From UTCHB3 sp964371075 (GTDB lineage: Bacteria; Bacteroidota; Ignavibacteria; Ignavibacteriales; Ignavibacteriaceae), in contig CAYJKN010000001.1 in assembly GCA_964371075.1 (NCBI GenBank), positions 372,001 to 436,000 of the forward strand: DNA of 64,000 nt, in the 5' to 3' direction. The translations under genes and the position numbers were made by a program. The notes below the pieces were generated by a model, which was not told the origin of the DNA, did not search any database, and saw only the letters and a list, made by a program, of their open reading frames with translations. Each line of letters opens with the position of its first letter. Position 1 is the stretch's first letter. Below, in pieces: positions 35,125-43,056 of the stretch.

Positions 35125-36768
35125 ATGAAGATTGCAGTTTGTCAGATAAATCCGGTAATTGGAGATATCAGCGGAAACAAAGAGAAAATATTAAACGGGT
35201 ATCTGAAGGCAACGGAAGTTGGGGCCGATATTGCCGTTTTTCCGGAACTTTCACTTACAGGCTATCCTCCTCTCGATTTTGTTGAAAAAAAGGCTTTCCG
35301 GGTTAAAGTTAATAAGGCAAACATCGAATTGGCGGAAGCTACAAATTCAAAAACAGCATTAATCTTCGGCTCAATTACCGAGTTTGAAGATAATGTTGGT
35401 ACCAACATCGAAAACAGCTCCCTCTTTTGTATCGATGGAAAAATTTCTGTTATCCAGAATAAATCACTCATTCCCAACTACGATGTTTTTGATGAGGTTC
35501 GCTATTTTGAATCAGCCTCTGAAGTTAAGGTATTTGAATTCCGTGGTGAAACGATTGGACTTTCGGTTTGTGAAGATATCTGGAACGATGAAGATTATTG
35601 GAAAAAAAGGATGTATCAGGTAGATCCTGTTAAAGAACAGGTTGAAAAAGGAGCAACTCTGCTAATTAATATCTCCGCCAGTCCATATTCCTACGGAAAA
35701 AGGAAAGCCAGATATAAAATGCTTTCAACACTCACCAAACATGATAAAGTAAAACTGGTTTATACCTGTTGTGCCGCAGCCCAGACGGAATTGATTTTTG
35801 ATGGTGCAAGTATGTGTTTTGATGAAAACGGAAATCTTGCCAGGCTTGGGCAAACATTCTGCGAAGATTATTTCATTTATGACACCAATATTAAATATCC
35901 ACCAATTTTAGAAGTTGAATCCTCTTTTGAGGAAGAGGTTCATAATGCCCTAATTTTCGGATTAAAAGATTATTGTAACAAACTTAATTTCAAATCTGTT
36001 TGTTTAGGATTAAGTGGGGGCATTGATTCGGCAATTGTTGCATATTTTGCAGTTAAGGCGTTGGACAAGGATAGCGTTTTTGTTACTTTAATGCCGTCTG
36101 AGTTTTCCTCAGAAGGCAGTATATCCGATTCTTTGAAACTTGTTGAAAATCTGGGCATCAAACATAATATAATCCCAATTCAACCCGTGTTTGAAACTGT
36201 AAAACAAATGCTTGATCCTGTATTTAAAAATAAACCGGAGGATGTTACCGAAGAAAACATGCAGTCCCGCATTAGAGGGCTCTACATGATGGCGATCAGT
36301 AATAAATTTAATCACCTCCTTGTAACTACAGGAAATAAATCTGAACTTGCCACAGGTTATGCCACACTTTACGGTGACATGTGTGGTGGACTTGCCATTA
36401 TTGGCGATGTTTACAAAACAGATGTTTACAGGTTGTGTGAGTATATTAACAGGGATGAGGAAATTCTGCCAAGAGAGATTATTGATAAGGTACCTTCGGC
36501 AGAATTGAGACCCAATCAGACGGATCAGGATTCTCTTCCTCCTTATCCTGTACTCGATAAAATTTTAAGATCGTATTTGGAAGAAAACAAGGAGCTCGAC
36601 GAGATAGCTCCCGAGATTGGCGATAGAGAACTTGTAAAAAAGATGCTTAACCTCGTTGATCGTAATGAATTTAAACGCAAACAGGGCGCACCCGTTTTGC
36701 GCGTTTCTAATAAAGCTTTTGGTTATGGAAGAAGATTCCCAATAGTTCAAAGATGGAGTAGAGAATGA
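35125..36768 (+). CDS. nadE: Glutamine-dependent NAD+ synthetase
   Basis: 547 residues in two domains. The nitrilase-like amidotransferase domain (1-270) has the Glu-Lys-Cys triad: FPELSLTGYP near residue 41, NKSLIPNYDVFDE near 110 and GLSVCEDIW near 147. The synthetase domain (about 285-547) has the ATP-binding SGGIDSAIV loop and GNKSELATGYATLYGD. It converts deamido-NAD+ and glutamine to NAD+ in the cytosol. It overlaps dsbD by four bases. Confidence 0.97.
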   Translation: MKIAVCQINPVIGDISGNKEKILNGYLKATEVGADIAVFPELSLTGYPPLDFVEKKAFRVKVNKANIELAEATNSKTALIFGSITEFEDNVGTNIENSSLFCIDGKISVIQNKSLIPNYDVFDEVRYFESASEVKVFEFRGETIGLSVCEDIWNDEDYWKKRMYQVDPVKEQVEKGATLLINISASPYSYGKRKARYKMLSTLTKHDKVKLVYTCCAAAQTELIFDGASMCFDENGNLARLGQTFCEDYFIYDTNIKYPPILEVESSFEEEVHNALIFGLKDYCNKLNFKSVCLGLSGGIDSAIVAYFAVKALDKDSVFVTLMPSEFSSEGSISDSLKLVENLGIKHNIIPIQPVFETVKQMLDPVFKNKPEDVTEENMQSRIRGLYMMAISNKFNHLLVTTGNKSELATGYATLYGDMCGGLAIIGDVYKTDVYRLCEYINRDEEILPREIIDKVPSAELRPNQTDQDSLPPYPVLDKILRSYLEENKELDEIAPEIGDRELVKKMLNLVDRNEFKRKQGAPVLRVSNKAFGYGRRFPIVQRWSRE

Positions 36769-38687
36769 TGTATTTGAAGTCAATAATCCCGGTAATTGCC
36801 GTTTTACTCTCCTTTACAGCTTCGGCTCAATTTGGAGGTGGAGATAAATTATCGCTTGAAACAGCACAACTTTCGAGAGATATTGTTAAACCCGGTGATG
36901 AGATCAGAATGGCAGTGAAGGCTGCTGTTGATCAGGGATATCATGTAAATTCCAACAAACCGAAGGAAGATTTTTTAATTCCCACTTCCCTCTCCATTAC
37001 TTCTACAAATGGAATTAAGAATACAGGAACTGTATATCCAAAATCAAAGGATTACACTTTTGCATTCTCCGACAAACCCGTCTCAGTTTTTGAGGGCAAT
37101 TTTACAATTTTTGCAAAGGTCAGGATTCCCGAGAATCTGAAACCGGGTAATTATAAACTCACTTTGACTGTAGAATATCAGGCATGTAACGACGAAACCT
37201 GTCTGCCTCCAAACTCTGCAACCACCACTGTAACGATCAAGGTTGGAACAAAAGAATCTGTTGTTACCGAACTTAATGCAGGTTTGTTTGCTTCTTCAGG
37301 TTTGGCATATAACGACAAGTCGAAGGGTGAAGATGCAATTAAGGATTCTATCAAAAAGGCTGAAGCCGAAAAAGATTCACTTGCAAAACTTGACAGTTTA
37401 AAAGCCCTTGAGGATTCTGCATCCTCACAACTTGAATCTTATGATTCAAAAGATTCTGCGGCTGTATCTTCATCTGATGATGGCGATATCTCATCAACTC
37501 TCGAAAAAAGTGGTCTGCTCTTTTCGCTATTGTTTGTCTTTTTAGGTGGACTTGCACTTAACCTGACCCCATGTGTGTATCCTCTTATCCCGATTACTAT
37601 CGGTTATTTTGGTGGACAAGCAGAAGGCAAAACTTCCCGCCTTGCAATGATGGGATTCCTTTATGTTATGGGCATTGCACTAACTTACTCCCTGATCGGG
37701 GTGATAACTGCTCTTACCGGTGGAATTCTGGGCTCACTTCTTCAGGAGTGGTATGTCCTTGTTTTGATCTCCGGAATTTTTGTTGCTCTTGCACTTTCAC
37801 AATTTGGATTTTATGAATTTAAACTCCCCGACTCACTTGTAAATAAAGCTGGTGGAGCAAAAACCGGACTTTATGGTGCGTTTTTTATGGGTCTAACCAT
37901 GGGAATCGTGGCTGCACCATGTATTGGACCTTTTGTTTTGGGACTTGTTACTTATGTCGCAAAACTTGGGGATGTCCTCACAGGATTCCTTCTCTTCTTT
38001 TTCCTTGCAGTGGGTTTGGGAACCCCATACTTTGTTCTTGCTCTGTTTTCGGGTAAAATCAAAGCACTTCCAAGAGCAGGCATGTGGATGGAAGGTATAA
38101 AACATATCTTTGGTGTGATAATGATTGGTATGGCAATCTATTTTGTTTTACCACTGCTGCCAAAAGAATGGTCAGGATATCTGTTACCTGTTTATATAAT
38201 CATTTCAGTCCCCTATCTTGCGATTTTTGATCCCCTTGATGCAAAAATGAGAGCATTCAGAATATTTAAATATGCATTGTCAGTAGTATTTATTGGACTT
38301 GCAGTCTGGTGGTTCCCTGCAAATACCTCCGCAGAAACTGGAGGCAAAGTAAAATTTGAAACATATTCAGATTCCACTTTCCAGGCTGCAAAAGGGCAAA
38401 AGAAGATTATTATCGATTTTTATGCCGACTGGTGTATCCCCTGTAAAGAACTCGACGCAATGACCTTTGTTGATCCGGATGTAGTTGCAGCCAGCAAGGA
38501 TTTTGTCAGTCTAAAAGCTGATTTAACAAAGTCAGGCGATGCACTGAGCAAAAAACTCACTACCGATTTTAACATCAAAGGTGTTCCAACCGTCCTCATC
38601 TTCAACGAAAAAGGTGAAGAAGTTTACCGCCTTACCGGCTTCGTAAACGGTGAAGAATTCCTGAAACTGATGAAAAAAGCGGAATAA
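36765..38687 (+). CDS. dsbD: Thiol:disulfide interchange protein DsbD
   Basis: 640 residues. Signal peptide, N-terminal periplasmic immunoglobulin-like domain (about 20-170) with the redox pair in YQACNDETCLPP, a short acidic/Lys linker, eight membrane segments (about 245-515) with Cys in NLTPCVYPLIP and IVAAPCIGPFV, and a C-terminal thioredoxin domain with DWCIPCKELD. Together they carry electrons from cytosolic thioredoxin to periplasmic partners such as DsbC or cytochrome c maturation factors. The ATG overlaps nadE by four bases. The stop codon starts an octamer repeat (38683-38720). Confidence 0.94.
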   Translation: MMYLKSIIPVIAVLLSFTASAQFGGGDKLSLETAQLSRDIVKPGDEIRMAVKAAVDQGYHVNSNKPKEDFLIPTSLSITSTNGIKNTGTVYPKSKDYTFAFSDKPVSVFEGNFTIFAKVRIPENLKPGNYKLTLTVEYQACNDETCLPPNSATTTVTIKVGTKESVVTELNAGLFASSGLAYNDKSKGEDAIKDSIKKAEAEKDSLAKLDSLKALEDSASSQLESYDSKDSAAVSSSDDGDISSTLEKSGLLFSLLFVFLGGLALNLTPCVYPLIPITIGYFGGQAEGKTSRLAMMGFLYVMGIALTYSLIGVITALTGGILGSLLQEWYVLVLISGIFVALALSQFGFYEFKLPDSLVNKAGGAKTGLYGAFFMGLTMGIVAAPCIGPFVLGLVTYVAKLGDVLTGFLLFFFLAVGLGTPYFVLALFSGKIKALPRAGMWMEGIKHIFGVIMIGMAIYFVLPLLPKEWSGYLLPVYIIISVPYLAIFDPLDAKMRAFRIFKYALSVVFIGLAVWWFPANTSAETGGKVKFETYSDSTFQAAKGQKKIIIDFYADWCIPCKELDAMTFVDPDVVAASKDFVSLKADLTKSGDALSKKLTTDFNIKGVPTVLIFNEKGEEVYRLTGFVNGEEFLKLMKKAE

Positions 38688-38720
38688 TGCAGTAATGCAG
38701 TAATCCAATAATGCAATAAT
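38683..38720. repeat. Octanucleotide tandem repeat array B1
   Basis: Imperfect 8-bp units ATAATGCA, GTAATGCA, GTAATCCA, ATAATGCA directly at the dsbD stop codon (TAA at 38685-38687 is part of the first unit). The same unit type occurs inverted at 58835-58870. Confidence 0.82.
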
Positions 38721-38728
38721 ATTTGATT

Positions 38729-38771
38729 CGCCCGGGACTAATCATCTCGGGCGTATTAACGCGGTTTTTTT
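38729..38771 (+). terminator. Probable terminator downstream of dsbD
   Basis: CGCCCGGGA (38729-38737) pairs with TCTCGGGCG (38745-38753; one G-T wobble), followed ten bases later by a run of eight T (38764-38771). The separation from the T run makes it less than ideal. Confidence 0.62.
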
Positions 38772-38857
38772 TGATGATTGAACTAAAATTTTCCTCGAAG
38801 AGGAATTGATATTCGTAGCGTCCCAATTGCCCTGTGCAATATGAAAAGAAAAATTGT

Positions 38858-38956
38858 CACCCCAAAAGCTTTGGCCCCGGATGGGGTCATGTATGGGTAG
38901 AGAATGCAAACCACCCCAAATCCCTTTGGCCCCGGATGGGGTCATGTATGGGTAGA
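38858..38956. repeat. Two copies of a 45-bp repeat, 54-55 bp apart
   Basis: Two near-identical copies begin CACCCCAAA at 38858 and 38912 and end in GGTCATGTATGGGTAG. Inside each, GGCCCC and GGGGTC can form a 6-bp hairpin around GGAT. The element is in the 350-nt gene-free gap between dsbD and the GH9 gene (38688-39037), which otherwise holds array B1, a hairpin and the promoter region of the GH9 operon. The short frame running over the repeats has no RBS and is not a gene. Confidence 0.85.
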
Positions 38957-39037
38957 ATAAATTACAAATTTATAAAACCTGATCCATTAAAATCATATAT
39001 TGCAGAAGTATTTTTGATTCTTTAAACGCGGTTTTAA

Positions 39038-41686
39038 ATGCGCAATACTTACTTAACTCTGCTGATTTTCTTAACTCTCTCCCTCACCCTCTTCCCCCAA
39101 TCCGTTATCCGGATAAACCAACTTGGTTACCAGCCTGATGCGGTAAAAATTGCTGTTTTGATGTCTGAAGATGGAAACATCCCGGAAGAATTTCGGATTG
39201 AGGATGTATTCACCGGGAAGGTGGTTTTTACTTCCAAGGCAATCAAAAATACAGGCCCACTCGGAAATTTTAAGGGAACCGCTCGACTAAATTTTTCTGA
39301 ACTTCATATTAATGGCACATTCAAAATAATTGTCGGAAAAACCGAATCTCCCAATTTTCGAATTTCTGATACCATTTACAATTCAACTGCAGATTTTATT
39401 TTACAATATATGCGCCAACAACGATGTGGATATAACCCTTATCTAAAGGATTCCTGCCACACCCACGATGGTTTTGCCGTCTATTCAGAAGATGCCCCCG
39501 ACTCAGATTCCTCCCAGAAACCCGGCTCATCAAAATTAATACCTAATAATTTATACCTAATACCTGCATTAGGTGGCTGGCACGATGCTTCCGACTATTT
39601 ACAATATGCGACTACTTCAGCCACTGCAGCTTATCAACTTCTTTTTGCTTATCAAAAAAATCCCAAAGCTTTTGGAGATTGGTTCGACAGGAATGGTGAT
39701 CCTGGAGCAAATGGGATACCCGATGTACTTGATGAAGCAAGATGGGGACTTGAATGGCTCGACAGAATGTACCCCGGTGGTGAAGAGATGTATCAACAAA
39801 TCGCCGATGATCGAGATCACCAAATGTTCCGACTGCCCACAGAAGATTCAGTTAATTATGGCAAAGGATTATACAGACCTGTATATCGAGTAACGGGCAA
39901 ACCGCAGGGTCTGATGAAATATAAAAACAGGTCAACAGGTGTTGCTTCGATAGCCGGGAAATTTGCCTCAACAATGGCACTTGGTTCCGAATTGATGCAA
40001 TCGATCGACCCCGAATTCTCCGCCAGACTTCATAAAAAGGCAATTGAAGCTTATGAATATGGCGAAAAATATCCGGGGATATCACAAACTGCACCCTGTA
40101 AGGCACCCTATTTTTACGAAGAGGAAAACTGGGTTGACGATGTGGAACTCGCCGCTGCTCAACTTTATGCAGTTACGGGAGATAAAGGATACCTGAATAA
40201 TGCTCGAAAATATGGCAAAATGGAAGAAATCACTCCCTGGATTGGTGCCGATACTACCTCCCACTATCAGTGGTTCCCTTTTATAAATCTGGGGCATTAC
40301 CTGATTGCCGGTGATAAGTCTGATTCGTCAGATCAATTTGTGAAGTTTTACCAAAATGGACTTAATAAATTGTATAATCGGGGTAAAGATGATCCGTTTT
40401 TTATAGGTGTCCCCTATATCTGGTGTTCAAACAACCTCGTTTCAGCAGCGATGACACAGGCAAAACTCTACCATGAGTTAACAGGTGATCATAAATTCCT
40501 TGAGATGGAAGCATCTCTTCGCGACTGGCTTTTTGGGTGCAACCCTTGGGGTACAAGTATGATAGTTGGACTCCCAAAGTGGGGTGACTTCCCCGTCGAT
40601 CCACATTCAGCCTTCACTCATGTTTACAATTATCCTGTTGATGGTGGCCTCGTTGATGGTCCCATCTATTCAACAATTTTTGGAAAGTTAATCGGAATCC
40701 ATCTCGCAGAACCTGATGAATATGCTCGTTTTCAACCCGGAAGAGCGGTTTACCACGATGATTGGGGTGACTATTCAACCAATGAGCCTACAATGGATGG
40801 TACCGCTGGCTTGGCTATCTATCTTTCATCTTTGTTTAAAACCACAGAAGACGCAAAGAAGGAAGATTCAACAAAAACCACAGAGCACACAGAGACCACA
40901 GAGGAGAGTAAAGGAGAAACCGCAAAGGACGCAGAGAACGCAAAGGAAGAATTAAAAAAACAATCCGCGTTATCCGCCTCATCTGCATCATCCGCGTTCT
41001 ATCAATCCTTCTTTAAAGGAGCATTAATCCGTCTTGATACCACTAAAAAGGATATCGCTCTTGTGTTTACCGGACACGAATTTGCAGATGGTTATAAAAC
41101 GATAACCAAGACACTGAACAAATTTGGTATCAAAGGAAATTTTTTCTTTACGGGAGATTTTTATCGAAAGCCTGAATTTTCAGAAATAATCAAAGAGCTT
41201 AAAAAATCGGGCCACTACCTTGGGGCTCACTCCGATAAACATCTTTTGTATAACACTTGGGAAAAAAGAGATTCGACCATTGTATCAAAAGCGGTTTTCG
41301 AAAAAGATGTAATTGACAACTATCGTGAGATGTTAAAATTTGGTATTTCAAAAGATGATGCCCCCTGGTTTCTCCCCCCTTATGAATGGTATAATGAAGA
41401 AATTGCAAGTTGGACTGAAGGATTGGGGCTAAAACTCATCAATTTTACTCCCGGCACAAAATCGAATCAAGACTGGACCATCCCCTCAGGTTCCTACTAT
41501 TTCTCCTCCGATTCCATCTATTCGACCATTGTAAATTTTGAAGAAACTTCAGCCAATGGTATGAATGGATTCCTTCTGCTTAGCCATTTTGGTACTCATC
41601 ACGAGAGAATTGACAAGTTTTATGCAAAATTGGAACAATTAATTTTGCATCTTAAACAAAAAGGGTATAATTTTGTCAGGTTATAA
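39038..41686 (+). CDS. Secreted GH9 glycoside hydrolase fused to a polysaccharide deacetylase-like domain
   Basis: 882 residues. Signal peptide, then cellulase N-terminal Ig-like domain (about 20-105; RINQLGYQPDAVKIAV), GH9 catalytic domain (about 115-600) with GGWHDASDYLQY (the catalytic base Asp pair) near residue 178, IPDVLDEARWGLEWL, and DDWGDYSTNEPTMDGTAGLA, whose Glu is the expected acid. A linker of about 55 residues (602-656) is Thr/Glu/Lys/Ala/Ser-rich and encoded by 9-bp repeats. The C-terminal ~210 residues are NodB-like: FTGHEFADG, GAHSDKHLL (metal-binding His pair HxxxH), FLPPYEWYN and a final LLSHFGT. GH9 acts on beta-1,4-glucans or, in some members, glucosamine oligomers; substrate cannot be settled. 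First gene of an operon with the symporter and esterase. Confidence 0.9.
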   Translation: MRNTYLTLLIFLTLSLTLFPQSVIRINQLGYQPDAVKIAVLMSEDGNIPEEFRIEDVFTGKVVFTSKAIKNTGPLGNFKGTARLNFSELHINGTFKIIVGKTESPNFRISDTIYNSTADFILQYMRQQRCGYNPYLKDSCHTHDGFAVYSEDAPDSDSSQKPGSSKLIPNNLYLIPALGGWHDASDYLQYATTSATAAYQLLFAYQKNPKAFGDWFDRNGDPGANGIPDVLDEARWGLEWLDRMYPGGEEMYQQIADDRDHQMFRLPTEDSVNYGKGLYRPVYRVTGKPQGLMKYKNRSTGVASIAGKFASTMALGSELMQSIDPEFSARLHKKAIEAYEYGEKYPGISQTAPCKAPYFYEEENWVDDVELAAAQLYAVTGDKGYLNNARKYGKMEEITPWIGADTTSHYQWFPFINLGHYLIAGDKSDSSDQFVKFYQNGLNKLYNRGKDDPFFIGVPYIWCSNNLVSAAMTQAKLYHELTGDHKFLEMEASLRDWLFGCNPWGTSMIVGLPKWGDFPVDPHSAFTHVYNYPVDGGLVDGPIYSTIFGKLIGIHLAEPDEYARFQPGRAVYHDDWGDYSTNEPTMDGTAGLAIYLSSLFKTTEDAKKEDSTKTTEHTETTEESKGETAKDAENAKEELKKQSALSASSASSAFYQSFFKGALIRLDTTKKDIALVFTGHEFADGYKTITKTLNKFGIKGNFFFTGDFYRKPEFSEIIKELKKSGHYLGAHSDKHLLYNTWEKRDSTIVSKAVFEKDVIDNYREMLKFGISKDDAPWFLPPYEWYNEEIASWTEGLGLKLINFTPGTKSNQDWTIPSGSYYFSSDSIYSTIVNFEETSANGMNGFLLLSHFGTHHERIDKFYAKLEQLILHLKQKGYNFVRL
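40841..41001 (+). repeat. In-frame 9-bp-period repeats in the GH9-deacetylase linker
   Basis: Three kinds of 9-bp unit follow one another: ACCACAGAG-like (40841-40915), ACCGCAAAG/ACGCAGAGA-like (40918-40945) and ATCCGCGTT/ATCCGCCTC-like (40963-41001). The period is a multiple of three, so the reading frame stays open and encodes the Thr-Glu, Ala-Lys and Ser-Ala runs of the linker. Confidence 0.85.
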
Positions 41687-41721
41687 TTTTTAACTTCTCA
41701 CCTTTTAATCTTCGGAGTCTC

Positions 41722-43056
41722 ATGGAAATCATCAAATTTATTGAAACTGCTATCGATACCGCCGCCGGATTCCTCTGGGGATGGCCCCTCATCATCCTTT
41801 TGTTTGGCACACATCTTTATTTGACCGTAAGAACAGGATTTATCCAAAAGTATATCTTTAAGGCGATCAAAATCTCCGTCAAGAAGGACGAAGGTGCAGA
41901 GGGAGATGTAAGTCAGTTTGGAGCTCTTGCTACTGCTCTCGCGGCAACTATCGGGACGGGTAACATCGTAGGTGTTTCGACTGCAATTGTAGCTGGTGGT
42001 CCCGGAGCAGTTCTTTGGATGTGGTTAACGGGTGTCTTTGGTATTGCAACAAAATATTCGGAAGCTCTTTTATCAGTAAAATACCGGATCAAAACCGAGG
42101 ATGGTGGATTTGCCGGCGGTCCGATGTATGTTCTTGAGCGAGGATTAAACATGAAATGGCTTGGAGTCATTTTTGCCGCTTTAACGGCAATCTCAGCTTT
42201 TGGCATCGGAAATATGGTTCAGGCAAATTCGATTGCTCACCTCAGCAGCGATACCTTGGGTATCAATCCCCATATAGCCGGGATAGTTTTGGCATTGTTT
42301 ACCGCTCTTGTGATTCTTGGTGGAATAAAGTCGATTGCCAAGGTCTGCGAAACTCTGGTCCCGTTCATGGCATTTATCTATATAATTGGCTGCCTGGTTC
42401 TGCTCGTTATTAATTTTACAACGCTCGGTGATACTTTCATGTTGATCTTCGAATCTGCTTTTACAGGCAGTGCCGCCATTGGTGGATTTGCCGGTGCTGC
42501 CATGAAGGAAGTGGTAAAAGCCGGTGTCTCCCGTGGACTTTTTAGTAATGAATCAGGTCTGGGAAGTGCGCCTATAGTGGCTGCTGCAGCGCAGACAAGA
42601 AATCCTGTTCGTCAGGCACTTGTCTCCTCAACAGGCACTTTTTGGGATACAGTAGTTGTTTGTGCTCTTACAGGATTGGTTGTTGTGAATAGTGGTTTCT
42701 GGAAAGAAGGTGGACTGAATGGATCTGCCCTTACGAGTGAAGCCTTTGGACATATTGGAATCATCGGTCCAATCTTTTTAACTTTTTCATTACTTACTTT
42801 TGTATTCTCAACCATCCTGGGTTGGTCATATTATGGCGAAAAAGCTGCCGAATACCTCTTTGGAAAAAGGATTCTGCTCCCCTATAGAATCCTCTGGGTT
42901 TTATTTGTTTATGTAGGCTCAGTTCAAACACTTGATCTTGTTTGGGATTTTGCCGATCTTGCAAACGGATTGATGGCCATTCCAAATATTATTTCTCTGA
43001 TTCTGTTAACTAAAGTCTTAAAATCGGAAACTGAAAAGTATATTCATGAGATTTAA
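41722..43056 (+). CDS. Sodium:alanine/glycine symporter, AGCS family
   Basis: 444 residues with about eleven hydrophobic segments. The family signature is present: GALATALAATIGTGNIVGVSTAIVAGGPGA-like block at residues 66-95 (here without long quotation), GGPMYVLERG, and VSRGLFSNESGLGSAPIVAAAA around residue 275. AGCS carriers import alanine, glycine or related small amino acids with Na+ (or H+). GGAG precedes the ATG by four bases. It is 35 nt after the GH9 gene and overlaps the esterase by 11 nt. Presence of an amino-acid carrier between two polysaccharide enzymes is unexpected. Confidence 0.93.
   Translation: MEIIKFIETAIDTAAGFLWGWPLIILLFGTHLYLTVRTGFIQKYIFKAIKISVKKDEGAEGDVSQFGALATALAATIGTGNIVGVSTAIVAGGPGAVLWMWLTGVFGIATKYSEALLSVKYRIKTEDGGFAGGPMYVLERGLNMKWLGVIFAALTAISAFGIGNMVQANSIAHLSSDTLGINPHIAGIVLALFTALVILGGIKSIAKVCETLVPFMAFIYIIGCLVLLVINFTTLGDTFMLIFESAFTGSAAIGGFAGAAMKEVVKAGVSRGLFSNESGLGSAPIVAAAAQTRNPVRQALVSSTGTFWDTVVVCALTGLVVVNSGFWKEGGLNGSALTSEAFGHIGIIGPIFLTFSLLTFVFSTILGWSYYGEKAAEYLFGKRILLPYRILWVLFVYVGSVQTLDLVWDFADLANGLMAIPNIISLILLTKVLKSETEKYIHEI

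Noticed and set aside
38834..39025. A 63-codon frame over the GC-rich repeat pair
   Set aside because: It is made by the two repeat copies read in one frame, has no RBS and no homologous-looking protein.
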